A stretch of 64,000 bases of DNA, from assembly GCF_035083965.1 (NCBI RefSeq), contig NC_089736.1, forward strand, positions 6,575,501-6,639,500, written 5' to 3'. Below the pieces are notes generated by a model, which saw only the letters and a list, made by a program, of their open reading frames with translations, had not been told where the DNA came from and ran no database searches. Below, in pieces: positions 35,501 through 62,189 of the stretch. The stretch comes from Branchiostoma lanceolatum. Taxonomy: Eukaryota > Chordata > Leptocardii > Amphioxiformes > Branchiostomatidae. A program made the position numbers and the translations under genes. The first letter of the stretch is position 1. Each line of letters opens with the position of its first letter.

Positions 35501-38500
35501 ATCATTTACTTCCTGTCACTGTGGCAACTCTGGCTTTTGCTTCTTGTCACTTCGACTATTACTTCCTGTCACTCCGCAATGAACATGACTAGCATAATGA
35601 AAATACGTAACGCTGACATACAGACAGATCTAGACAAAACAATACCTCCCGTATCAAAAAGTTTTATCCTACCCTCCTGGTCAACCGTATTGTTCAAACT
35701 CATTCTATGATATTGTACTTATTGTTCTTCGTGTATTTCCAGACGACAGTGACCTCGCAGACAGCAGTGACGGTGGCTACAGAACTACAGGTCATCACCA
35801 CACAGTCAGAAACGCTGACCCCAGATGAAGTCACCACCACCAGTGTACTCATACAGGAGATAGTCAGCGCTAGCCCAACTGAACAGGTAACCACTGTCTG
35901 CGCTTGTAAGAGTTAGATGTGACCTCCATTAACATTAATCCACCGGGTTACACAAATCCACCACTTTGAAACAGTGGGTTTGAGAGATTTCTTGTGCAGC
36001 ATCCCCAGGTATGCACAGTTTACATATAAAGAGGAGTGCATTATACTGGGGGACGTTGGGTTGGAGATCTGTTTGGACGTATCTTTTTAGGGTGGCAGAA
36101 TTATGTACCCTGATGGAGTTATGTTAGCAGATGTTACCACACAAGCCCAAACGTACTTTTCAAGATTGTTGCAGCATTGCCGGTTATAGTTTGTCCATAC
36201 TATTAAGACAAATCCGTACGCAAAGCTGTATGGCAAAAGGTTGCCAGCAGTTCATTTGATGGCTCTTCAGCACTAAGGACATAATGGTTAAATTGTACCT
36301 CCAGTTTGACTGGAATTTGTAGTATAATTAGTATGCCTATTTATTTCCCACTTATTGTGATATTAATATGTAGGTATTTCCCACCAACTTTTAACTCTCT
36401 TCAAAATCATTTGTCTGGTTAGATCAGTCCCTGATAACTACAACACATGTATTATGTAAATCATTGACTTGCTAACCTTTCCTTCAGGTTGGAAACTCCC
36501 TCCTGACTACAATAGACAACTTGATGAGAGTGAACGCTACAATACTCAAACAGAGCCAGCAGGAGAGACAGGGACCTACCAGGTAAAAGTAACCCAGTTA
36601 AACATACACACTTATATGTTTTATCTATTCATCACTATTGTCTTACATATTATAGTATCTATGTCTACTGGGTAACACCTAGTAACTCCAGCCTTCTAGA
36701 TCTCTTTTTCTGGTTGACCTAGCTTGGTCAAGGCATGACACATTTTCGTTAGCTAGTAGTGAAATGTGCCTTCGCAACGGCTCACGTACATTATGTATTT
36801 GGCCAATCATACCAGGTTACCCCTACTCTTCTTCATAAGTGTGTTGGGTTCTTTTACATGCAGAGGTTTGATGCTTGAGGCTAATGCCTGAAGCTCCATC
36901 ATACCAAGAAGGTTTCATATAGAAGGCCTTTTATATAAAACCTCCTTGATCATACACAGGGCTAGAGCCACCGGCTTTACACCACTATCCAAAATGACGA
37001 TCCGAAATAACAATCTGTTACCATATGTCCGAGCTGGGGCCAAACCTGGAACCAAAACTATATTCAGTCATAGGTTTGCTCATACTCACACTCGCTATCA
37101 ATCAATTACTAATCGTTTTGCTCTACTTTGTTCAGAGTTGCCAAGGCGTTAGAAACGTTTGCCGACACCATGACGTTGACTGAGGGAAAGTACACCACAG
37201 TTCGCCCCAGTGTGGCTCTACAAGCTGTGGACGTCAGTCTAGAGGCGCTAGACATGGGACAAGGTATTGGATATTTTCATCCTTTTCACCTCCATTTTCG
37301 TGTGCCTGTTTGTCTGTGTTTCAACAGTTATTTCCGTAAACTATATATAGGCACGTCTACAGAGTGAAAGATAGTGAAGGGTAAAAGTTAGAGTTAGTTG
37401 GGAGTGTCACCAGAAAGTACATGTACATTCCAGGTTATGAGGTCAGTATAGAAAAGGCTACTAATTCATGGGGAGATATTACTCAGTGTCAGATAATGAA
37501 GGGCAAAAGGTTAGAGTTGTATGAGTGATGAGGAATTAGGTGGTAGAATTATTCATTTGTCAACCTTGGCTGACAGACATTCCAGGTCATGGGGTCAATG
37601 GAAGAGGCTACAGATTCACGGGGAGGTATTGTTCAATGTCATTCAACTAAGATCACCTTTTTACCCTTCTTCCCATTAGGATTTGCCTTCTCTACCAGTG
37701 GAAACGAGTCCAACAGTCTGTCAGCCGGCAGTGTGTCCAGCTTCACTACAGCAGGCAGAGCAGGGTCACCACAGAACACTGACATCTCCATCACTCTACC
37801 CACCAACCTCTCCAGGATGCTGCAGATCAACAACACAGCAGGTGATGAGCCTTCAGTAACATTGTGTAGAGCTACATGTATCAGTGCATTGTTAGGAACA
37901 AAAATGGTTAAAAACAACATTCAATGTCTGAACTTGACATATGTTTCTCGGATAAAGTACTGCAAATTCATTAAATTTCGCAGTGGCTTTATTTTTTGGT
38001 GAGAGGCAAAAGGAGGTTTATGATGGTGATTGCAACAATTCTGTAGTGATATATTGGAAATACATATTCTTTGTGTCATGAATTTGGGGTAGACAGGTCA
38101 CAGCATAAACAAAACCACCTCAAACCTTTCACAATTTAGAGTACGACAAGCTTGGTAACCAGATTTGCCTATCAGTACCATAACAGTGATATATAAGGGT
38201 ATAGAACAATGTACATACATGTGTTTTACATGGAATTTTTTGTCTTTGTAGTAAAATCGTGATTGTCGTTTCAGATGTCCGTGTGAGTTACATCCTGTAC
38301 AACGACAGCAGTCTGTTCATCGACCCTTCCCAGGGTCCTGTGGGTTCCCGGGTCATCGGCAGTAACCTGGCGGGGGTTCAGGTCAACGACCTGACTAAGC
38401 CTGTGGTCATCAAAATAAAACCTCTAGAGGTATGACTGCATCTTACACAGCTTAACAGTCAAGGTTATCATATATATTATATATACACCATAAGAGTTGT

Positions 38501-41500
38501 CATTGAGTCCTAGGATACACACTCACAATTTATGTATTAGGAGAGCAACCATTCAAATAACACTGAAAAATATTTGACTTTGATTAAAGTTTGGGCAAAT
38601 AGATATACCAGAACACTGTCCATCTCCATCAAAATGTATACATGCAAAATAAAAATATGAAAATGTAAATATTTAACAGACCTGGAGCCACTCTCTCATT
38701 GGTCGAAACACTAACCACCATTCTCTTATTGGTTAAACTCCTAATTGTGATGAACAGTTAGGATCTGTCTGCCAATTTGTAGTGCCTCATGAATTAGGGA
38801 CACTACAAATGAACACCTTGAGTTTTTTGGCATATCTTATTACCTGGATGTCTAACCTTCACTGACATATATTCAATATTTTTCTATCTTCCAACCTTTT
38901 TGTAGGACTTCTCTCCGGAAGAAGTAGAGGCAGTCAGGTGTGTTTTCTGGGATTTTGAGGCTGAGGCAGGGAAAGGGGCGTGGTCCTCTGAAGGGTGCGA
39001 GTACAAAGGAGAGGAGAATGGACTGTACATCTGTGAAGTCTACCACCTCACCAACTTCGCAGCCTTCTTTGTGAGTAGAACAATTTTTTTAGGATAGTCA
39101 TTAGTTTAAACAAAGAAAAGGCCACTATGCTATAAGCATATAGGGTTAATGACGTGCCCTGGGCGTATATGGTGGCATAAGGCATAGTCAGTTCCTATAA
39201 CCACCGAATAAACCACTGAGTTGACAAAAAGTGGTGATTATAGACTAATAATAACTGGTGGCTACGGCAAAATGGAGCCTTCTCCTTGGTCAATTTAACC
39301 TGGCTGAATTTTTTCTCTTGCTTTTTTATGGTCAATCGATTATGGACCCTTGTTTGAATAGCTAGCATTCACAATTAGGAGAAAATCCATCAAAAATCAT
39401 AAAAATGCAGCAAGCTCTAATTGGAAAAGTGTCACTTACTGTAGATGGTGTTAACTTAATAACCATGTCTCAAGGCAGACTTATTTATATGACAGAGAAA
39501 TCCTACATGGCACTGTATTAAGACATAATGTGTTTTCCTTTTCTTCAGGACTTGCATGGCTCAGGATTTGGAGTACATGAGACACCACTGCAGGTCATCA
39601 CTATAGTGGGATGTGCTGTGTCAATTGTTGGCCTGGTCCTTACACTTCTTTCATTCATCATTACAAGGTATGGAAGCAACACAAACAGTAATGCACTAAG
39701 ACATTTCGAAATTTCGTAAATTCATATCAGAAAGTTTGATATCATAAACACTCCTTCTCTTTCACAAGAAAGCAAACTACATATTAGTAGTAGTACTGAG
39801 TGAATTATCATAGAGAACAATGGGTTGATTACAAACTACTGTACACCATCAATGACTAAGCTCTTATTGTTATTTGACATGTTATGCAATGTATCTCCCA
39901 AGTCCCAGTTGATGTTATCACTGGATTCTAGCCAGGACTTTATTTTAGCGTCATTGTAATTGGGTGGTAGGGAAGCGACCAATCTGGGGGATTGTGTGAA
40001 AGGGGGTCTTGGTCCTTCCACAGTGAGAAGATTTTGCAAGACATTGCCACCCAAATATACGAGTCTGATGGTCTCATTTTCTTTCTAGGAAGTACAATCG
40101 TCGTGTGACCGGAGTTCATGCCAGGATCCAGAAGATGGTTCTCATCAACCTATGTGTGACCTTACTGGCCATCCTCATCATCTTCCTAGCTGGCATCAAT
40201 CAGACAGGTTCTCCCATTGGCTGCACAGTCGTGACAGCTCTGTTACACTATTTCCTATTGGCTGCCTTGATCTGGATGGCAATGGAGGCCATTAACATCT
40301 ACCTGGCAGCTGTGATGGTGTTTGAACAGTACGTGACCAGGAACTTCATTCCCAAGGCTGCAGCTCTCGCATATGGTAAGGAGAAAGTTGAATACTAATC
40401 ACCATCTTAAAGATATCATTTCATTACTGGCTTTTACTGATTTATTACTTGATTTTAATAGATGAGTAATCTTTATCTTAATTGTAGAGAAAATTTGGAC
40501 GTGAAAAAAGTTAGGGTTGTCATTTTGACACTACACCACAAAATTGTGTCAAGACTTGGTTTCAGAGAGTTGCCCTGTCCTTGGTGCTGAATGCCATCTA
40601 TTAGCAGTATAAGTAATTACTCTGAAGTAAAAGTAAAAATATGTTACCCTTTGAAGTTTAGTAGATATGAAATCAGTTCAACTTCAGTCAGCTCTGAAAT
40701 ATTGTAAGCTGAGTTACTGTAGTAATTATAATCTTAAAAGATTTTACTAACTTGAAAACATGTCATAGAAAAATCTGGATAAAAAATCTGTATATATTGT
40801 CAGATGTTGGGGTAAAGAGTCCTTATTTCATGTCCGATTTTACAGTATCAAAAAGAGGTTTCACATTAATAGAAGCTCAAGACATTGTGAATACCTTGTG
40901 GGATGAAGTTGCCCTGTCCTTGGTGCTGAATATGTGATCTATTGGCAGTACTAGGAATTAGTCTTAATTTTTAAAAAATGCCTGCCTTAGATAAGCCTTT
41001 TCTCTTCGCCTTCCTCAAGCCCTACTGACACTATGTTACCCTGTCCTTGGTGCTGATTATGTTATCTCTTGGTGGTACCCGGAAAAATAAATTGATGTTG
41101 CATTTGGATGTTAACATTTTCTGTTGATTTACTTCAATTCTTAATGAAACTTTGTTGTTGGTCCCTCCAGGTTTCCCATTTTTAGCCATGATACTGACTG
41201 TGGGACCTTCAAGTCTCTATGAATATAGGAACAGCAACTAGTAAGTGCTCTTTTCCAAATTCTAACACAAGACACTCACAATTTTCATATTTCTAGCATC
41301 TGCATCTCTTCTTATAGTAAATCATCATGCAGGGAGTTTTTATCAAAATTCACTTTAAGCTACCTATTTTCTATCTGGGAGGTCCCAGCTGAGTTATGTT
41401 AAAGACCTGCTTTCTCTGCTTACCAGTATGGAAATGGAGATGGGCACAGTACCAAATAGGCATGCTCTAATTCGTTGTACGGTGTTGATGTTATAGGATT

Positions 41501-42789
41501 TTCCAGCAGGCTGTAACAAAACCAACCATCGACAAGGATCTAAGACAGCCTTTTTGGAAACAAGAAAGCTGGATTTTGTACAACACAATGTGCCCTCAGT
41601 TTGTGACCGCACCTATACATATATACGAAGGTGTTGGAAGGACTGTAGCCTCCTTCACAGACTTCTCTCTAACGTACATGATTTGTGTTGACAGCTGCTG
41701 GTTGGCCCAGATGCCCCTGATCTATGCGTTCCTGCTGCCAGCGGGCGTGGTCCTCCTGTTCAACCTGGTGCTGTTCTGTATCATCCTGTACAACCTGGCC
41801 AAGAGAGAGAGGAAACAGATCAAACTCACCGGTAAGATGAGACATTATGTAATACTGTTGACCTGGATGTTATGGAGCGTGCAGTATGTCCTTGTTGCCT
41901 GTGTATGGAGGTTTTGTTTTCAGTGTGTCTGGATGTTTGTATTCTTGTGTGCTTGTAGTTGTGTCTGGATGTTTCTGTTTTCTTGGTTCATAGTTTTTTT
42001 TTAATACAATAGAGTGATAAGCAGGGGCAGGATGCTAAGCATATGGGGAAATTAACAGGAAGTTTGGTCAAAGGTCTCAGATAAGGTTACCTCTTTCCTG
42101 TCTTCAATTTCTTGATACATGCATGTTTGTTACCTTTTGGGAGCCAGTGGCAGAATCAGCAAGAAATGTTCTAGTTTGTTCTAGGGGCCTCCTGAAATGC
42201 TGTGCTATATTTGTGGAAGTGAAAGAAATTGATAAACAAGTAATATTTACTGTTGAGTTTGAATAAAAAGATGGGTGATGTAACACACAATTAGCTTTCA
42301 CCTACTTGTAGATACATTGTAACAGAACTGAACTGAGCCACTGTGTAAAATAGAATTTATTTTGCTAACAGAAGTGACAGTATATCTGCTGTGTTCATCC
42401 ATGTATGATAGATTAACAAGTTGATGCATTTCTTCCCAGGTTCCAAGAAAGATGAGTCCGACCCCAAATGGATTGTCCGCCAGTTGCGTCGTGCCTTCAG
42501 CCTCCTGGTCCTGTTTGGTCTCACATGGATGTTCGGTTTCTTCGTCATCAATGACACACGCATCGTCTTCGCCTATCTCTTCTGCATCTTCAACACTCTA
42601 CAAGGTCTCTTCATATTCATCTTCCACTGTGTTCTGAGAGAAGATGTGCAGAAGTGGTGGGATAAGGTGTACTGTAGGGGGAGGAAGAAGGACAGATATA
42701 TCGTGAAGCGAAGCACGTTCTCTTCATCCACAGGCCGAACACCCGAGAGGATCCACCTCAACGTGACACCCACGTCAAGTAGAGCGTAA
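20592..42789 (+). CDS. Latrophilin-like adhesion GPCR: two SUEL lectins, HRM, GAIN/GPS, 7TM
   Basis: Eighteen phase-consistent exons: 20592-20658, 31845-32225, 32911-33023, 33290-33458, 34110-34235, 34707-34823, 35111-35217, 35743-35886, 36488-36582, 37136-37263, 37680-37841, 38275-38429, 38906-39070, 39549-39667, 40089-40375, 41171-41240, 41695-41831 and 42440-42789 (963 residues). Residues 1-22 form a signal peptide. Galactose-binding lectin domains lie at about 33-148 and 152-242 (CNGKWRC, CNGRRLC, FGDPC). A Thr-rich stalk covers 244-285, HRM 287-360 (ATRYCREN, W, C) and GAIN 361-643. The GPS has CVFW, W, C and C, with HLT at 635-637, so autocleavage before T637 is expected. Seven TM segments follow, with YCWL in ECL2 and GLTWMFGFF in TM6. 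The cytoplasmic tail is only about 60 residues. There is no olfactomedin domain. Exon 1 is the least certain join because intron 1 is 11.2 kb. Confidence 0.88.
21405..21505. mobile_element. MITE-like palindrome, GAATCCAGTCTAC ends
   Basis: Left GAATCCAGTCTACTACCGGG and right CGACGTAGACTGGATTCC form inverted repeats around a GC-rich core. Confidence 0.6.
22415..22550. mobile_element. MITE-like palindrome, CTAGCCT...CCAGACGTGG ends
   Basis: CTAGCCTCTACCAGGCTCCA then GACGTGG at the left is mirrored by CCACGTCTGGAGCCAGATAT then AGGCTAG at the right. The core motif GATAACATGCCAGAT also occurs at about 20208, so a related copy lies at about 20150-20235. Confidence 0.65.
22735..22880. mobile_element. 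MITE-like palindrome, AGCCTGGATGCCAGAC ends
   Basis: AGCCTGGATGCCAGAC and GTCTGGTATCCAAGCT are terminal inverted repeats. A related half lies at about 21112-21180 (TAGCCTGAATTCCATACTG, GGGCCTACACA). Confidence 0.6.
23488..23605. mobile_element. MITE-like palindrome, ACCTGGGTGCC ends
   Basis: ACCTGGGTGCCATAGTAGCT then AGCCTGCATGGTTACC at the left pairs with GGTTACCAGGCTATAGTAAC then TGGGCACCCAGT at the right. Confidence 0.65.
26290..26560 (-). pseudogene. Decayed C2H2 zinc-finger relic
   Basis: On the minus strand, fragments in shifting frames read ECPVCQKEF, then VKTHMIVHS, then DFCDKRGKSFRS, then LKHHHRTH, then QCYKCEHRFHKKEELVCNH. These are recognisable C-x2-C/H-x3-H finger pieces separated by frameshifts and stops. 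It sits in the spacer of the long-inverted-repeat element, just downstream of a Ser/Thr-rich repeat ORF (27015-26653), so the two may derive from one captured gene. Confidence 0.6.
26653..27015 (-). pseudogene. Ser-rich ORF in the transposon spacer
   Basis: A 120-codon open frame with a Ser/Thr/Gly repeat (SGSRSNTST three times; 27-bp units in DNA at about 26820-26890) and an acidic stretch. No family is recognised. Open sequence extends upstream to about 27115 with one stop. It may be the N-terminal part of the decayed zinc-finger gene at 26290-26560. Confidence 0.35.
27952..28222 (+). repeat. Tandem duplication, about 160-bp period
   Basis: Two copies, 27952-28062 and 28112-28222, share GCCATGTTTCG, AACACATTCCAACATGTACG-like sequence, then CGTATCGCTACCTTTGTATG and TGTGGATAA. 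The remainder between copies is unique. Confidence 0.8.
29470..29560. mobile_element. Small palindromic element
   Basis: Left AGCTTGGCATCCAAACCTAT and right ATAGGTTTGGATACCAGGCT are inverted repeats. Its end sequence resembles the AGCCTGG-ended elements at 22735-22880. Confidence 0.6.
29853..30131 (-). mobile_element. tRNA-derived SINE
   Basis: The minus strand reads a tRNA-like head with A box TGGCCTAGTTGGTAGAGTG and B box GAGTTCGAACCCC. A body follows that matches the plus-strand SINE at 18183-18490 (TCATACCAAAGACTTTAAAA, AGTATGGAAGTTAAACACAC, GGAGATGGGCGCCACC). The head is well preserved enough to be picked up by tRNA searches. Confidence 0.8.
30165..30232 (+). repeat. Dispersed 3'-end-like repeat with internal AATAAA
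   Basis: TTGCCATACATTGTACCATG ... GATTGTCGAGCAATAAAGTT recurs at 33553-33605 and inverted at 57857-57900. The unit resembles the 3' terminus of a retroelement and provides a ready polyadenylation signal. Confidence 0.6.
31355..31530 (+). repeat. Probable old dispersed repeat
   Basis: Contains AAGGTTATGTTTTCGG, AACACGATAACTCAAGAATA and GATATTTGGTATGTGTGTAG, an arrangement I recognise as typical of an interspersed repeat in marine invertebrate genomes. No second copy was found in this window. Confidence 0.35.
33863..33951 (+). other. Orphan exon-like segment in GPCR intron 4
   Basis: Bounded by an acceptor (ATCGCAG) and a GT, open in the frame CNSATYLQCEVEPVSIALGK. It is 89 nt long and would enter in phase 0, which does not fit its phase-1 neighbours. 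It may be a decayed exon or chance. Confidence 0.25.
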
Positions 42790-42930
42790 CCTTAGCAACA
42801 ACAGACTGTCCATGACAAATAGCAGTTCAGCCAATGAGAGAATGGCAATTTGCATTTCTACATTTTGATGGGGGTGGGTGGGGCTATGGGATTGGTCCAT
42901 GAATGGGGTAAAGAAATGTTTCAATGCTGC

Positions 42931-42936
42931 AATAAA
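42931..42936 (+). terminator. Polyadenylation signal of the adhesion GPCR
   Basis: AATAAA, 142 bp after the stop codon. A further AATAAATAAATA lies at about 43142. Confidence 0.5.
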
Positions 42937-43465
42937 CGTGTAAAGTTGAAAACTGAAAAGATAGGATGTGCCAAAGGATGAAAGGTAGTTACTGGGGTCT
43001 ATTATACACAGCCAGCCAAAAGCAAGTATCTGCAATAACTATTTTTGTAATATTAACAACACTAGCTTTATCTATGGCAATGTGCTTTGACTTACATACC
43101 CCCTTATACAACATCATTTATCATTAAGTGGAACATGACTAAATAAATAAATACTTCATGCATTGTATTAACCATTATTCACAATATACCATTTGAACAA
43201 CAAAAATACATCATACTAACCTTTTATACAATCTCACTGCACTGTAAATACATGTGAATATCAAACAAAGTGCTTTGAAATGGTACTGCTTTAGAGAAGT
43301 TGTGGAAAGAATCATTGAAACATATGCATACTAAAGATGCTTAATCATATTAATCATTACTATTTGTGATGCACACTCACATGTAACTTAAGGGTAGTTC
43401 ACATAGAAGCAATGCAATAAGTGCCTTTATTTGGGCATGTGCCAAAGATTAAATGTCAATAAGCC

Positions 43466-43657
43466 AGGTCATGGACTAAACCATGTATGTGCAGCGACAT
43501 GTATTGTGGGGAATATGTCAAAGGTGAATTCCCCTATATTGAAAACAGTTCTTGTTTAGACCCTGCTTTATACATGTCCATGTCTCAGGAGCCTTAACTC
43601 TGACATATTATCAACAATGCATTTTGCAGCACATGCACAGTCTAATCCATGAAGCAG
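43466..43657. mobile_element. MITE, same family as 11621-11819
   Basis: Shares GCAGCGACATGTATTGTGGG, ATGTCAAAGGTGAA, CAGTTCTTGTTTAGACC and the terminal CCATGAAGCAG with the copy at 11621-11819. Confidence 0.65.
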
Positions 43658-43828
43658 CCTATCGCATTATAAAAGAGTCTATCTCTTAGATATGGTTTGC
43701 TGGCAAGTCATATCCAAGAAGGTCTCCTTTCTTTATACTCAAAGGATAGTGTTAAATAGGAAAAGAACAGCAAGCACTTATTTTATACAAAAGTTGAACA
43801 CAAAGGACTTGGAAGTATATTGTAAAGG

Positions 43829-43834
43829 TTTATT
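43829..43834 (-). terminator. Polyadenylation signal of ULK4
   Basis: TTTATT on the plus strand (AATAAA on the minus), about 430 bp past the ULK4 stop. Confidence 0.4.
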
Positions 43835-44262
43835 CACATGAAAATAAAGAAATAATTTGAAAATTATTGTGACACGGTCAACCTTTAGAGACTTTTTTGT
43901 GCAACATACATTGATGGAATGTAAGTTCAGTACAACACCAGCATATTTCAAATAATTACATTACAGCCCCATACATAGAAGTCCATACATATACACGTAA
44001 ATCAAATTTCTTTACAAAATGTAACAAGTTTGATTGTCATGCTTAGCATTTCTACATATGTTCACACTCAGCTTATGTGCACTTGAAATGCATTCTTCCT
44101 TGTTCAAAGCATTATAGTCATCATATCAAAAATAAAAGTATTCAAACCTAGCTCAACACAATACAGTTTTCACCTTGATCATAAGTTAAGAGTGCATCAT
44201 ATCACACCACAGAAATACATTATACAACTCTGGAAGGCCACTGAGTACTATGTAAGGAACGT

Positions 44263-60877
<16,615 letters not shown>

Positions 60878-62103
60878 TTATAGCAAACCTTTCAGGAACA
60901 TGTTGCTGACATCCTGAAAACAGAAAAGAATAAATATGTGCAAGGATGTGAAGAAGGATGGGATTTATGATGTCAGTAATAAGGTACATGTAAGAAAAAC
61001 TTACTAGTAAGCCACATTGCACCACAAGCGACGGTACTTGAAATTTGTAAAAGCATAATGCTTCATGATCACCTCATATTGAAGATGCAAAAGAAGATGT
61101 AGCCAAGGAAAATTTGTCAAAAGGGCATGGGTAAAGTGCAAACAAAAAAATCTTATGGACAGAAACATCCTGTCAACAGTCGACCTAAGCCAAACATTTT
61201 TTTCAAAAGGTTTTGGCATGTGTAGTCTAGTCAAGGAATAACTGCTTATGCAAAACTATTTCATTTGAATTTTATTTTCATCAATCTGCAAGAAAATATG
61301 ATATTAAGATAATGACATCTTTATTCATATGATGTTATCACACATTACCACATGTCTTATTTCAAATACTACAATGCAAAGACCAGTGTAGTGGATAGAG
61401 CGGGAAAATGAATTCTTTCAACAACAAAAAATGACCTGACCACTTTTTGTGACTATCATATTCACAAATGTAATTAAACAAAAGGCATAAAAAGAAAACA
61501 CAGCTAGAACATCATCTCCAATTTTTTTAATTTTCATAAACTACAAGTTTTTCTCTTACAAGAGCTAACGGTACACTTTGAACACCTGTTATCCATAAGA
61601 CACCTGTTCCATCAAAACAACAGTGCCCCCCTCCCCAACACAAACTCCTCTCAGATTTTTCTTTAAAACGGCGTTGCAAAGAACCTTTAAGTATCTAGAG
61701 TTTAGAAATAACATCTGTAATCGACTTATATAGCAGAAACCACTGAAAGAATATCACCTACTTGTATTTTGAGGGAAAAATCGCTGCAGACGATAGGAAG
61801 TCACCTATCAACAGAAACATTCAAAATGGCCGCCTGAAAAAAGCAATTTAGACGATTCTAACCTACAACGTGCTGAAGGGGGTAACATATTTCAGATACT
61901 TATTTGCAGATAAAATGTACAAGATATAAACAAAATAAACCAATAATTACTATCTAAACATATATAATAATAAGCTATTGACCTATGATATTTCTAGCAT
62001 AATGCTATTGATATGATTTTTAGTTCTAAAATATTGCGGCTCCCCTGGACTTGGAACTAGTCCAAGTGATGTCAGATGAGGTCACCTGACCGAGCAGCTG
62101 AAC

Positions 62104-62186
62104 ATGGTGGACGTCCCGCGGACGGAAGTCGGCATTTTTGGGGCCAGAAACTTGACGAAAACTTCAGAAACCAAGCCAAGAAACAA
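62104..62186 (+). CDS. Possible first exon of a divergent gene
   Basis: The plus strand reads AACATGG, then 27 in-frame codons (MVDVPRTEVGIFGARNLTK and on), then a donor AACAA|GTGAGT. The surrounding 62040-62180 is CpG-richer than its flanks and lies about 1.2 kb upstream of the ULK4 start on the opposite strand, as in a bidirectional promoter. No family is recognised, and the next exon is beyond or not found in the window. Confidence 0.3.
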
Positions 62187-62189
62187 GTG

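Larger units (their letters stand above)
42790..44262. other. Intergenic gap between convergent genes
   Basis: 1.5 kb between the stop codons of the GPCR and ULK4. It includes both 3' UTRs and a MITE copy. No other gene is seen. Confidence 0.7.
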
